A stretch of 64,000 nt of DNA from Komarekiella atlantica HA4396-MV6 (GTDB taxonomy: Bacteria > Cyanobacteriota > Cyanobacteriia > Cyanobacteriales > Nostocaceae): assembly GCA_019359395.1 (NCBI GenBank), contig JAHHHK010000006.1, positions 186,001 to 250,000 on the forward strand. Direction: 5' to 3'. This document shows, piece by piece, positions 7,408 through 16,806 of the stretch. The first letter of the stretch is position 1; every line of letters starts with the position of its first letter. The notes beneath the pieces were generated by a model. The model did not search any database, was not told the DNA's origin, and worked only from the letters and a program-made list of their open reading frames with translations. The position numbers were made by a program, and so were the translations under genes.

Positions 7408-9822
7408 TTACACTCCTTTTTCCCAATACAGCGCTTGGAGATTTTTCATGAGGATATAACTAACTTCAAGCCAGCGAATATAGATTTCACCTTGTTCGTT
7501 GTGAACAAAAATATTAGCTGTGAGCTTACTTTTATTAAAAGAAATAATTTCAGTTGAGACATAGAAATCTCTATCAAAATCAAGAGATTGGAATTGCTCA
7601 AACTTTTCAAATCCCATTGGTAAACAAGTATTGTCCAGTTGGTAATAAGCCCAGATCAGGGCACTTTGTAACTGAACATCACCCAGGTAAGGATTAAACG
7701 AATTAACAGTGAACTGTCCCTGTTGTTTTGGACTAATAGCAGGCAAATTGCAGAGGGAAGTAATTTTGCGATCGCTAATATGTAAAACTTGCTTTATGCC
7801 TTGAAAATTTTTCCCATGAAACAAGCCACTTCCTTCCTGATAAGTTTTATAGACTTTACCATCTGATTTAATATCTAGATTGCCATAAATAGGCATGGAA
7901 CCCCATTCTTTATCAAAAAAGAGTGTCGCACCATAATGATAAAGCGAATTATTTTTATCTTTTGGTTGGCTGCTGATTTTGACTATAAAACTATGTAGAT
8001 TATCTTCAGCATTAGCAAGGGTTATCCGAGCTAAATATTCTTCCTGATATTGTTCATCAAAAACAATGCCTTTAAGTACTTTGAAGTTTTCAATAGCTCT
8101 AACTTTGTAGTTTGGCAAAACATCCTCAGAAGACTTCACCATCCAGTTAACAGCACAAGTCGCTGGTAAAACAGCATTTTTGCCAATTACATGATCTTTG
8201 ATAAATGGATTACCATTTTGCCGCATAATCCGTTTACTTTCTACCACATTTATTTGTTCTATCTGATGATTACTAGGTAAGCTTAATTTTCCACTTACAA
8301 GAATTTGTTCTACAGCATGGTCTTTGCAAATTCGTAATTCATTCCGACAGAATTTAATGCCTATATCAACAGGAATAAGATCAATATTACTTTCTTGGTA
8401 GAATTTCTTAAGTGTTGGGCTGATCATTCCCCTATCCCAAGGGCCCCAGTTTATTGAAACGATCCGAATATTAGGAAAGAGATGTTTAAAAGAGTAAGCA
8501 AATTTATTTAGAACATCATTAGCCAAAGCATAGTCTGTTTGACCTGCATTTCCAAAATATCCAGAAACAGAAGAAAATAAAATAACATCCTTGAGTTTCT
8601 CTAAATTAACAATAGAGAGCAAGTTCTCTAATCCCTTAATTTTGGGTTCAAATACTCGATTGAAATCTTCTTCTGTCTTCTTCTCAATTCGTTTATCAGC
8701 TATATTACCAGCCCCATGAATAATACCCGTAATATTTTTAAAATGTTCTGGCAATTTTCCAATTTGCTTTGCTAAATCAAGTTCGTGAGTAACATTTACA
8801 CTGAGATAAATTGCTTCCCCACCATATTGCTTTATCTGATTTAATGAATTTCTAATATCACGTTGTGATATCAAATCATGTAAAACTCTATCGACTTCAA
8901 TGGGAGTGGGTTTCTTTCTCTGTTGGATGAAATCATTAATAATCAGCTTTTTGAGTTCTTTCTCATCAGTACAGTTATTCGCCCATTCAGGCTCATAAGG
9001 CTGTAAAACAGTGCGTCCTAATAAAACGAATTTAGATTTATAAGCTTTAGCAAGTTCTGTTACACAATCAGCAGTAATTCCACGTCCACCACCACTAACT
9101 AAAAACACACTCTGAGAGTTTGGAGTTTCCTCAATGTAACTAATATTATGAATGCGTTCTGTGGTTAGCGTAACTCGCTCTCCTGCTTGATTACGTCCAA
9201 CTTCCAATAACCCTAAATTAGTATCAGCTATTTCCTCCATAATAATGTTTGCAGCTTCCTCAATATTGATACTGGATTCTAAATCAATATAACGACAATA
9301 AACATTTGCCCATTCGCGATTTAATGACTTAACTAACCCTGATAAACCACCACCAATAACAGCACAGGTTTGTTTTCCAGAAGTTCCCATCTCTCCATCA
9401 AGCTTGGTAACAGTTACAAAATAAGCATTACCACGATTCTTTTCACACGCATTATTCAAAGATAATTTGAGATGTTTAGCAATTAAAAAGACTAATTTAA
9501 CTGTCTCTTTGTCTTGTTCTTGAAAAAGGTCGCTCGGCGTCAAAATGTTTTTAGCTAATGGATGCGTATGAATGAATCCTCCAATCAAGCCAAATTTTTC
9601 TTGAATTGTCTCTAGAGTTTCTTGGAGATGCAATTCTGTTGAATTATTTAGATTGATTACATCAATATTCGTTTGAGTAACTGATTGATGAAAAACTGAG
9701 TAGGTAGGGAGTTTTAGAATGACTGCTTTTTGTCCTAGCTGCTGTAGCTTTTCTGCTACAGCAACTCCAACTCCCTCACCTCCCTCAGTAATTAACCAGA
9801 TATGACCTTCAGACAGTTGCAA
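7408..9822 (-). CDS. KR-DH subunit of the split PfaA-like synthase
   Basis: 804 residues. About 1-230 is a structural SDR-like half (LITEGGEGVGVAVAEKL). The catalytic ketoreductase half has VSGGGRGIT (about 243), and the Ser and Tyr/Asn of SSVSGYFGNAGQTDYALAND (about 417-436). The C-terminal part (about 540-800) is a PKS-type dehydratase double hotdog, with HVIGKNAVLP (HxxGxxxxP type, about 547) and GDVQLQSALIW supplying the second acid. ACP-KR-DH is the normal C-terminal order of PfaA, but here it is a separate frame. There is no ATG start. The best start is TTG at 9820-9822, with GGGAG too close to serve it well. The frame stays open upstream through the ACP stop into an A9 run, so expression as an ACP fusion by -1 slippage is possible. 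Confidence 0.9.
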   Translation of the reverse strand: MQLSEGHIWLITEGGEGVGVAVAEKLQQLGQKAVILKLPTYSVFHQSVTQTNIDVINLNNSTELHLQETLETIQEKFGLIGGFIHTHPLAKNILTPSDLFQEQDKETVKLVFLIAKHLKLSLNNACEKNRGNAYFVTVTKLDGEMGTSGKQTCAVIGGGLSGLVKSLNREWANVYCRYIDLESSINIEEAANIIMEEIADTNLGLLEVGRNQAGERVTLTTERIHNISYIEETPNSQSVFLVSGGGRGITADCVTELAKAYKSKFVLLGRTVLQPYEPEWANNCTDEKELKKLIINDFIQQRKKPTPIEVDRVLHDLISQRDIRNSLNQIKQYGGEAIYLSVNVTHELDLAKQIGKLPEHFKNITGIIHGAGNIADKRIEKKTEEDFNRVFEPKIKGLENLLSIVNLEKLKDVILFSSVSGYFGNAGQTDYALANDVLNKFAYSFKHLFPNIRIVSINWGPWDRGMISPTLKKFYQESNIDLIPVDIGIKFCRNELRICKDHAVEQILVSGKLSLPSNHQIEQINVVESKRIMRQNGNPFIKDHVIGKNAVLPATCAVNWMVKSSEDVLPNYKVRAIENFKVLKGIVFDEQYQEEYLARITLANAEDNLHSFIVKISSQPKDKNNSLYHYGATLFFDKEWGSMPIYGNLDIKSDGKVYKTYQEGSGLFHGKNFQGIKQVLHISDRKITSLCNLPAISPKQQGQFTVNSFNPYLGDVQLQSALIWAYYQLDNTCLPMGFEKFEQFQSLDFDRDFYVSTEIISFNKSKLTANIFVHNEQGEIYIRWLEVSYILMKNLQALYWEKGV

Positions 9823-9842
9823 CTCCCGTTGATCGGGTTTGC

Positions 9843-11090
9843 TCAGGATTTTTTTTTAACAACCTGTCTTTCAATACCTTGTTCTTGATCAACCTTGCCA
9901 TTGTTTGAAGATTGCGTTGCTTGTTTCGACAAGTGTTCTTGTAGATAATCAACAATTTTAGCTAGTGTTCGCAAATCTCTAAACAGTTCTGGATCTACAT
10001 CCATATCTGGGAATTCTTCATGCATAGCAGCAAAAATTTCTAACTGCTTGATAGAATCAATCCCCAAATCTGCTTCTAAATCCATATTTAGATCCAGCAT
10101 ATCGACTGGATATCCAGTTTTATCGCTAACTACCTCTAGTAATCGATTACTGAATCCACTCAAATCAACTGAAGCAGCTGGAGCATCTTCTTGAGGAAGA
10201 ACTGGTGCAGAAACGCTCTCTACAACATTATTAGTTGGTTCTGGCAAAGCAGTTGAAATACTAGGTGCAGAAACGCCCTCTACAGCACTATTAGTTGGTT
10301 CTGGCAAAGCAGTTGGAATACTAGGTGCAGAAACGCTCTCTACAGCATCACTGGTTGGTTGTGAGGTGATGACAATTTGCTGCAAGAAGGAGGGTTTAGG
10401 TGGTGTTGAAACGATTCCAGGAGTAGGAACTACGGTTTCAACAACGTTAGTTTTAGGTACAGAACCATTAGGTTCTTTGTTAACAGGAATGTAATTAAAC
10501 TCATTAGAAGAAGGAACTTGAGGTAATTCCTCAGTTTTTGTCGGTGTAGCTACATTGCTTGCTAACTGGTTAGCAGATAAATCTAGAGAACTTTGCAATT
10601 CTTGTTTTGGAGCAACAGGAAGTACAGCTTGAGTTTCGGGAATTGCAGCATTGAGTTGTTTGCTTACAGAAACATCATCTAGCTTGTTAGATATATCTGT
10701 TGGTAACTCACTTGTGCGAATCAAATTTAATTGATTCTGCAAATAACCCTCATGGTTAACATTGTAATTAAGCTGATTTCTTTGTAAAATTTGCAGTATT
10801 TGATCAAAATTATGCATTGCTTTAGGTAGCGCAGCAGAATCTTGATATTTATCAAGCATTAATGCTTGATAATCAACGATTTTAGATAGTAAGTCAATAT
10901 ACTTACCTTGATTTTGATTAAACTGGTGATGCACTGTACTTAAGAAATTTTGCTCTTGAATCTGAGCGATAATATCAGTTTGATTGACTACAGGATATGC
11001 TGCTACAGAAAGGTTTTGGGGATTATGATGATCACCGTTACCAGAATGGTTATTTTTTTCCATGTTAGCTATTTGTGTTGTTGCACTCAT
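9843..11090 (-). CDS. Stand-alone ACP subunit with repetitive linker (middle part of split PfaA)
   Basis: 415 residues. Residues about 30-130 are helical and Gln/Asn-rich and probably a docking region. Residues about 140-305 are a Pro/Ala/Ser/Val-rich linker that includes an imperfect 20-residue repeat (VSAPSIPTALPEPTNSAVEG-like). Residues about 310-390 are one ACP of the PUFA-synthase type with DLGIDSIKQLEI (Ser near 346). PfaA proteins usually carry several tandem ACPs; only one is visible here. ATG at 11090 is preceded by AGGAG at good spacing. The last codons (GTT GTT then AAA AAA AAA TCC TGA) lie in a run of nine A, and the KR-DH frame is open across this point in the -1 frame. It starts 38 bp after the KS-AT stop. 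Confidence 0.93.
   Translation of the reverse strand: MSATTQIANMEKNNHSGNGDHHNPQNLSVAAYPVVNQTDIIAQIQEQNFLSTVHHQFNQNQGKYIDLLSKIVDYQALMLDKYQDSAALPKAMHNFDQILQILQRNQLNYNVNHEGYLQNQLNLIRTSELPTDISNKLDDVSVSKQLNAAIPETQAVLPVAPKQELQSSLDLSANQLASNVATPTKTEELPQVPSSNEFNYIPVNKEPNGSVPKTNVVETVVPTPGIVSTPPKPSFLQQIVITSQPTSDAVESVSAPSIPTALPEPTNSAVEGVSAPSISTALPEPTNNVVESVSAPVLPQEDAPAASVDLSGFSNRLLEVVSDKTGYPVDMLDLNMDLEADLGIDSIKQLEIFAAMHEEFPDMDVDPELFRDLRTLAKIVDYLQEHLSKQATQSSNNGKVDQEQGIERQVVKKKS
9849..9857 (-). other. A9 slippery run at the ACP/KR-DH junction (candidate -1 frameshift or transcriptional slippage site)
   Basis: On the coding (minus) strand the sequence is GTTGTTAAAAAAAAATCCTG, ending two codons before the ACP stop. 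Slipping back one base at the A-run gives ATC CTG AGC AAA CCC GAT CAA CGG GAG TTG, which continues without a stop into the KR-DH frame. The downstream gene has only TTG as a potential start. The alternatives are a homopolymer sequencing error hiding one continuous gene, or ordinary coupled reinitiation. Confidence 0.5.
10204..10363 (-). repeat. 60-bp tandem repeat encoding the ACP linker
   Basis: Two full 60-bp units (10204-10263 and 10264-10323), nearly identical, are followed by a partial third starting GGTGCAGAAACGCTCTCTAC. The unit is 20 codons long, so copy number can change without breaking the frame. It sits just upstream of the carrier domain and sets linker length. Confidence 0.85.
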
Positions 11091-11128
11091 GATTTTCTCC
11101 TGATTGGTTTTGATTCTTACACTTGGGA

Positions 11129-14077
11129 TTAGAAACGGGATGGCGCTTGCTTATTGAGCAATTCATCTAAAAGCGATGTGTCTTTTTCAAAAAGTGCTTT
11201 TTCTCTCAGTTCCTTAGTTTTAGGATTGAAATAAAAGCCACCATTCAAATTGACAGCTACGCTTCTTGCAGATTTAGGTTGCTCAATAGGTTTTGGTATT
11301 TGATAATGGTCAATATCTTGAAGCACAAGACCACCTACCAAAAGCTGAACTATGGAACGGCGAAACTCATATTCTGAACTATTTTGAGAACGTGGATTTA
11401 GAGCGATCGCTAAATGTTCTCGACCTTTAAGAATATCGCTCACAAAGTTGGTTAATGTGTTTTTCGGCCCAATCTCAACAAACACATAACCTCCTTGATT
11501 ATATATTGTTTCTATTGCTTGTTTAAAAGCAACTGGACTTAACAAGTGAGTTGCAAGGATTTCTTTAATCTCATCTGTATTGTCAGGATAAGGTTTACTA
11601 GTTACGTTGGAATAAACAGGGATAGAAGGCGTTTTGAAGTTGGTTTGAGAAATTTCTCTGGCAAAAGGTTCAGCAGCATGTCTGACAAAATTCGTATGAT
11701 ACGCATTATCAACAGCCAGAAGCGTAGATTGAACCCCCTGTTTTTGCAATGTATGATATAACGCCTTTATCGATTGTTCTGCTCCGCCTAAAACTATCTG
11801 AGAGTTGGAATTATAGTTAGTGATTTTGACATCAGAGTAATTAGCAATTAGAGCATTGACATCTACTTCATAAGCATTAACTGCTAGCATTGAACCCCTC
11901 TCTTTTACTGAGGAGTTTTCTGCCCTCATGGCGTGTCCTCTTGCTATAGCAAGTTGATAAAAATCTTGATCGCTGAGAGCACCTGATGCCCAGAGAGCAG
12001 TAATTTCACCAAAACTATGCCCAATCACAAAGTCAGGTTTAAACCCAGCTTTTTGGAGTATTTTGTAAATTCCTACACTGATAGCACCTATAGCTGGTTG
12101 TCCATGTTCAGTTTTCAGAATCTCATTTTTTTGTTTAATTATGTTATTTTCATCAAAGACTGAAGGCGGATAAATAATATCAGATAAAATAGACTGCTTC
12201 TGTTGATAGAAGAGTTGATTCACCTCTGATAGAACTCTACGCATTTCTGGATAGTTTTTAGCAAAATCTATCCCCATGTTCAAGTATTGTGAGCCTTGTC
12301 CTGGGAATAAAGCTACAACTCTACCCTTCAAATCCATGCCAGTAGTTCGGTAGTAAATGCCCTTTAGATGCTGCCAGTTATCCTTAGAGTTAGAACGAAA
12401 GATTGATAAAGATTCTTTCAATAATTCTATAGTTTGCTCTACAGATTCACTGACAAAACCAATTCTAGCTGAGTTGAGCGGAATATCTTTGTTTCTCGTA
12501 TGCTTGAGGTATTGATAATAGTCATTTTTGCCAGATTCCGATTTAAAAATATCTAGCAATTCCTCACATTTTTTAATTAAGGCATTGCGATCGCCAGCCT
12601 GGATAATCACAATATCAGGAACATTATGCATCCTATATACAGCATCGTGTTCCTGCTGATATTCTTCCACAATTACGTGAAAATTAGTACCTCCAAAACC
12701 AAAAGAACTAATTGCCGCCCGACGCTTAGAACCATCAATAGGTTGAATCCAAGGTCTAGCTTCAGTATTTAAATAAAAACTACTATTCTCTAGATCAAAT
12801 TTAGGGTTTGGTTGAACAACATTAATTGTTGGAGGTAATATTTTATGATAAAGAGCCAAAGTGGTCTTGATTAAAGCAGCAGAACCAGCAGCAGTTCGGG
12901 TATGTCCAATCTGAGATTTCACGCTACCTAAAGCTACAGAGTAATTTGGAACTTGATGTTGCTTATATACATGACCAATACTTTGAAATTCACATATATC
13001 TCCAGCAACCGTTCCTGTTCCATGTGCTTCAACTAATTGAATATGTTTAGGGCTAATTCCCGCTTTCTCATAAGCTCTATCTAAAGCTTTTACTTGCCCT
13101 TCAAACCTTGGAGCATAAATACTTTTTGCCCGTCCGTCACTGGAAGTACCTATGCTTTTAATGACACCATAAATTTTATTATGATCTCTTTCTGCGTCTT
13201 CCAAACGCTTCAAAACCACCATTCCTATACCATCACCGAGAACAATACCATCAGATGATGCATCAAAAGGACGAGAACGACCTTCTCTAGAAAGTGCTGG
13301 AGTTTTGCTAAAACACATGTAAGCCAAGATGGAATTATCAACATTAACTCCACCAGTTAAGACAGCATCGCAACTACCATCAGCTAACTCTGCGATCGCC
13401 ATCTTTAAAGCTGCTAAGCTACTAGCACAGGCTGCATCAATAGTGCAGTTTGTCCCTCCTAAATCAAAGTGGCTAGTGATGCGACCGGCTACTACATTGC
13501 CTAGCAAACCAGGAAAACTACTTTCTCGCCATCCTGTATATAAATCTTTCAATTTGTCTACGATGGCAGTAACCATTTCATCAGGAAAACCAAAATTTTT
13601 GATAACCTGCTCCCACTGAGGATAATTATTTCTCGTCGCTAGCGGAAAAGCAGTGTTACCACATCCTCCAACCCCAAGAATAACTCCTGTTCGGTCACGG
13701 ATTGCAGCTGTAGATTCATCTCGGTTATAACCAGCATCCGCTAAAGCCTGCTTAGCTATTAACAGTGCCATCAATTGTGTAGTACTAATTGACTCTAAGT
13801 TGATTGGTGGAATGCCAAATTCCATCGGATCAAATTTTACTTCTGGAATGAAAGCCCCGATTTTGCTATATGTTTTATCTGGAGCAGAAGGATCCGGATC
13901 AAAAAACTCATCAATACGCCAGTATCCTTCAAAACTTGGGTCTTCATCAACTATTTCTTTAATGCAATTTTTTCGAGTTAGAATATTGTCCCAAAATTCT
14001 CCAACTGTTTTTGCTTCCGGGAAAAGGGAGCCAATGCCAACAATAGCAATAGGAGTAGGATGATATATTTGCTTCAT
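11129..14077 (-). CDS. KS-AT subunit (N-terminal part of split PfaA)
   Basis: 982 residues. The ketosynthase (about 10-470) has DAACASSL (Cys near 216), EAHGTGTVAGD and KSQIGHTRTAAG, the complete Cys-His-His set. The acyltransferase (about 585-900) has LFPGQGSQ (about 590), nucleophile motif GHSFGE (about 686) and AYHTNF, consistent with malonyl-CoA loading. No ACP, KR or DH is fused, unlike typical PfaA (KS-AT-ACPn-KR-DH); those parts follow as separate genes. ATG at 14077 has AAGGAA about 8 bases upstream. Gene order and spacing (38 bp to the ACP gene) suggest one transcript. It would supply the condensing and extender-loading activity, while the PfaC-like subunit supplies a second KS/CLF pair. 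Confidence 0.95.
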   Translation of the reverse strand: MKQIYHPTPIAIVGIGSLFPEAKTVGEFWDNILTRKNCIKEIVDEDPSFEGYWRIDEFFDPDPSAPDKTYSKIGAFIPEVKFDPMEFGIPPINLESISTTQLMALLIAKQALADAGYNRDESTAAIRDRTGVILGVGGCGNTAFPLATRNNYPQWEQVIKNFGFPDEMVTAIVDKLKDLYTGWRESSFPGLLGNVVAGRITSHFDLGGTNCTIDAACASSLAALKMAIAELADGSCDAVLTGGVNVDNSILAYMCFSKTPALSREGRSRPFDASSDGIVLGDGIGMVVLKRLEDAERDHNKIYGVIKSIGTSSDGRAKSIYAPRFEGQVKALDRAYEKAGISPKHIQLVEAHGTGTVAGDICEFQSIGHVYKQHQVPNYSVALGSVKSQIGHTRTAAGSAALIKTTLALYHKILPPTINVVQPNPKFDLENSSFYLNTEARPWIQPIDGSKRRAAISSFGFGGTNFHVIVEEYQQEHDAVYRMHNVPDIVIIQAGDRNALIKKCEELLDIFKSESGKNDYYQYLKHTRNKDIPLNSARIGFVSESVEQTIELLKESLSIFRSNSKDNWQHLKGIYYRTTGMDLKGRVVALFPGQGSQYLNMGIDFAKNYPEMRRVLSEVNQLFYQQKQSILSDIIYPPSVFDENNIIKQKNEILKTEHGQPAIGAISVGIYKILQKAGFKPDFVIGHSFGEITALWASGALSDQDFYQLAIARGHAMRAENSSVKERGSMLAVNAYEVDVNALIANYSDVKITNYNSNSQIVLGGAEQSIKALYHTLQKQGVQSTLLAVDNAYHTNFVRHAAEPFAREISQTNFKTPSIPVYSNVTSKPYPDNTDEIKEILATHLLSPVAFKQAIETIYNQGGYVFVEIGPKNTLTNFVSDILKGREHLAIALNPRSQNSSEYEFRRSIVQLLVGGLVLQDIDHYQIPKPIEQPKSARSVAVNLNGGFYFNPKTKELREKALFEKDTSLLDELLNKQAPSRF

Positions 14078-14146
14078 TACTATTCCTTATTTTTATTTAA
14101 TGAATTGTTGAAATATCACTTATTTATTTCTTGAATTTACCCAATT

Positions 14147-14334
14147 TAACAGTAAACAGTAAACAGTTATCAGTCAAGATAATTAAGTTTAAGTCCTACA
14201 CTATACCGACGCTCACTTCCAACTGAAAACTAATAACCCAAAGCCGATTAGTAGCAGGCGCTATCTAGCGGCTTTAAATCCCCCACCACACGCCTTGATA
14301 ACCGTTTACTGTTTACTGTTTACTGTTCACTGTT
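14147..14334. repeat. Inverted-repeat element inside the operon (MITE-like)
   Basis: The left arm AACAGTAAACAGTAAACAGT (14147 onward, 24 bp in all) pairs with the right arm at 14297-14320 with one mismatch in 24. The right side continues with further GTTTACT/GTTCACT heptamers to 14334. Inside is a second inverted pair, AAAGCCG...CGGCTTT. There is no coding capacity. It lies between the KS-AT and amidinotransferase 2 genes and would form a long hairpin in the transcript. Confidence 0.75.
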
Positions 14335-14342
14335 AGAGATGG

Positions 14343-15491
14343 TCAAGCATAAGACTTGAGTTCACCACGTCTACGAACATCGAGTGTTGAACAATGGAAA
14401 GAACCTAAGAATGGATAATAATCTTCAAACTCACATACTATGGGTTTAAATCCCCAGTCTTTAAGTGCTTTAATCATGTACTCTTGAGATTTTTCGACGA
14501 CAACTCTTTCTTCGTCTATGCTCAGCACGTTCATGTTTACCCAATGGCTGATAACATTTGTTCCATAAAGTGTTTTGGGAGTTCTGTTAGGCTCAGGTGC
14601 AATCAATATATCCCAAGACTTTAAGAAGTCAGGAAGTTTATTAACATCTAAGTTAACCGGATTTACTAACACCTTCCCTGGAGCAAGAGGAACTAAGGTC
14701 GTATCGATGTGTAATGCTTGTGGACAAAGGGAATCTACCACATGTATACGGTAATCATCACCTAAATGACGTTGTAACCAATCTATACCAAAGCTATTGG
14801 TAACATGACTCTTCTGTACAACAATATCCCGACCAAAGCGTACAAAGTCTGCTGCATCAAAAGTAGGCTCAAACTCGTTGATTACATAGCGCATCTTCTC
14901 GCCAGGAGCCGGAAATTTGTAATCTTGGTCATAAAGTTCATCAAGTAGTTGTGGCTTAGGAACCGCAGTCCACTTAGCTCCTCCTTTAAAGTACTCTTTG
15001 AGTAGGGAACGATAAGCCCAAGCTTCAAAATAACGACCCCTATCGGCCATGGGAGCCTCAATAATCTCATTCCCAATAACTATGAATACGTCACGAGGAT
15101 TTGCAGAACAGAAGCCATTGAGAATTTTCCAAGCAGGTGTGTTAAAGGATGCAGAATGGTTGAACAAATCAGGACGACGTACAACAACTCCTTCAGATTC
15201 GAGAATATGGACGAATTGTTTGAGGTTATTGGTAGCAGCCTCAATCATTCTCTTTGGATAAGGAAGCCGATATTGCTCTATCTGCTTGCTCATTTCATTC
15301 ACTTCTTTATCCTGACCACCAGGTATCGTCACCTTATAGATAGTATGCCAGGATGGAACCATCGCCCCATCAACAACACCGACGATGACTTCTTCGAGTA
15401 AATCCCATTCATTGTAAGAACATACAGGAGATGTTTTATTAGTTTTAGCTGTAGTTGTAGCTGTATCCAAAGTACTCAAATTGTTTGTCAT
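14343..15491 (-). CDS. Amidinotransferase 2 (glycine amidinotransferase family)
   Basis: A second member of the AGAT/CyrA/SxtG family, about 382 residues from the preferred ATG at 15491. The open frame reaches a TTG at 15539, but the ATG has a purine-rich AAGAGA upstream. Catalytic Asp (FDAADF), His (LHIDTT) and Cys (GSFHCSTLD) are all present. It shares long blocks with the copy at 1460-2623 (YNEWD-LEE, SWDILIAPEP, WLQRHLG, LDVRRRG) but differs in the substrate-side segments: GFCSANPRD here against GNCSACPRD there, and SLCPQALHID against TRSKQPMHID. It probably moves the amidino group of arginine to an amine on the lipid product or a precursor. It lies downstream of the thioester reductase and aminotransferase genes, which would create such an amine. 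Confidence 0.93.
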   Translation of the reverse strand: MTNNLSTLDTATTTAKTNKTSPVCSYNEWDLLEEVIVGVVDGAMVPSWHTIYKVTIPGGQDKEVNEMSKQIEQYRLPYPKRMIEAATNNLKQFVHILESEGVVVRRPDLFNHSASFNTPAWKILNGFCSANPRDVFIVIGNEIIEAPMADRGRYFEAWAYRSLLKEYFKGGAKWTAVPKPQLLDELYDQDYKFPAPGEKMRYVINEFEPTFDAADFVRFGRDIVVQKSHVTNSFGIDWLQRHLGDDYRIHVVDSLCPQALHIDTTLVPLAPGKVLVNPVNLDVNKLPDFLKSWDILIAPEPNRTPKTLYGTNVISHWVNMNVLSIDEERVVVEKSQEYMIKALKDWGFKPIVCEFEDYYPFLGSFHCSTLDVRRRGELKSYA

Positions 15492-15600
15492 CGGTTTTCT
15501 CTTGGAATTAATAAGTAGTGCTGGAAATCTGTCACTCAACTATTCTGATGTGCTTGATGAGATACTACGACCTTTATCGACATCTACCTTATGCTGAAGA

Positions 15601-16797
15601 TTAATATTTGATAGTTGCTAAGGGAGACTGGTTAGCCGGAGAGGCTATAAAGCCTTTTTCTACACAATATTTCAAGTAAGTTGAGAGTAAATCAATATCA
15701 ACCTTGTGGCAGAAAATATTAGCCTTTGAAAGAAATTCTTCTGCATTTGATGTATCAATGATCACTGATGTATCTATCAACTCTGGAGATAATTCTGAAC
15801 CTGTGATCAGATCCGAAAATAGCAATAAGTTAATAAAAGAAGAACTGTAAATCTTCCCTTCTCTGAAGACTGCATTATCTCTAAATAGAGATATATATTT
15901 TTCATAGGGAAGTATTTTGACTCTGTAGCCAACATCCACAATCAGATTGACAAAATCGTAAAATGATTTGCAATCTGGGTTAATAATGTGAAAAGTTTTA
16001 CCATAAGCCTCTGGATTAAGCGCTAAGTGAAGCGAAGATTCTGCCGCATAATCAACTGGCGTAATGTAAAAAAAATCTTTTAAGAAAAAGAATAGCCCTG
16101 TGTCAACAATGGCTTTAATAATACCATAATATATGCCTTTAATAGTTGTACCTGTAAGCGGATAGCAACCAGTTTTACTATCACCAAGAATATCGCCAAG
16201 TCTTACAATTACCCATTTGAGTCCTTGTTTTCCAGCCTCATGAATTCGCTGCTCTGCTTGCAGTTTGGTGTGTTCATAATTTTGATTATCAAAAGTCTGC
16301 CCAATATCCAGGTCGCTTTCTTTGAATACTAAACCTGGCTCCATAGTTTTACTACCTATAACACTATAGCTAGATGTATGGAGCATGGGAATTTGACCAG
16401 CTAAGCAAAATTCAATAACTTCTGAAGTGCCTTTGAGATTGACCTCAGCTAATTTTTCAAAACTAGCTACCATGTTAACGTTTGCAGCTACGTGAAAAAC
16501 TTGATCAATCTTTTGGACAAGTTGAGAATAATCTTCAGTTGTTAACCCAAAGTGTTTATTGGTAATATCCCCAATTATAACATGAGTTCTTGATTCAAAT
16601 TCGGAAAATATTTGATGCTGTGGATCGTAAACCCCAAGAATATCAACAATTCTTTGTTTAGCTTTTTGGACATTATCTGCTCTGACCAAGCAATATACAT
16701 TTGCTTGTGTAGAAGACAGGATTTCATATAGTAGTCTTCCCCCTACTACCCCTGTTACACCTGTGATGAAAATATTTTTGCAATCTACTTGATTCAT
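15601..16797 (-). CDS. Thioester reductase-domain protein (NAD(P)-binding, extended SDR)
   Basis: About 398 residues. It has the N-terminal Rossmann motif GVTGVVGGRLL (about 14-24) and the catalytic Tyr-Lys in NYEHTKLQAEQ. It matches the terminal reductase domain of NRPS/PKS enzymes and of heterocyst glycolipid HglB/HetM, but lacks an attached carrier domain. It is expected to release an acyl-ACP chain by NAD(P)H-dependent reduction to an aldehyde or alcohol. The preferred start is ATG at 16797; an in-frame TTG lies two codons upstream. It starts 9 bp after the SDR stop at 16807, so it is probably co-translated with it. Next to an aminotransferase it suggests reductive amination of the released aldehyde. 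Confidence 0.9.
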   Translation of the reverse strand: MNQVDCKNIFITGVTGVVGGRLLYEILSSTQANVYCLVRADNVQKAKQRIVDILGVYDPQHQIFSEFESRTHVIIGDITNKHFGLTTEDYSQLVQKIDQVFHVAANVNMVASFEKLAEVNLKGTSEVIEFCLAGQIPMLHTSSYSVIGSKTMEPGLVFKESDLDIGQTFDNQNYEHTKLQAEQRIHEAGKQGLKWVIVRLGDILGDSKTGCYPLTGTTIKGIYYGIIKAIVDTGLFFFLKDFFYITPVDYAAESSLHLALNPEAYGKTFHIINPDCKSFYDFVNLIVDVGYRVKILPYEKYISLFRDNAVFREGKIYSSSFINLLLFSDLITGSELSPELIDTSVIIDTSNAEEFLSKANIFCHKVDIDLLSTYLKYCVEKGFIASPANQSPLATIKY

Positions 16798-16806
16798 AAT
16801 CAATAT

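Noticed and set aside
1460-15491. Cylindrospermopsin or saxitoxin cluster because of the amidinotransferases.
   Set aside because: The associated synthase is PUFA-like (KS-CLF-DH, PfaD), with none of the characteristic cyr or sxt partners visible.
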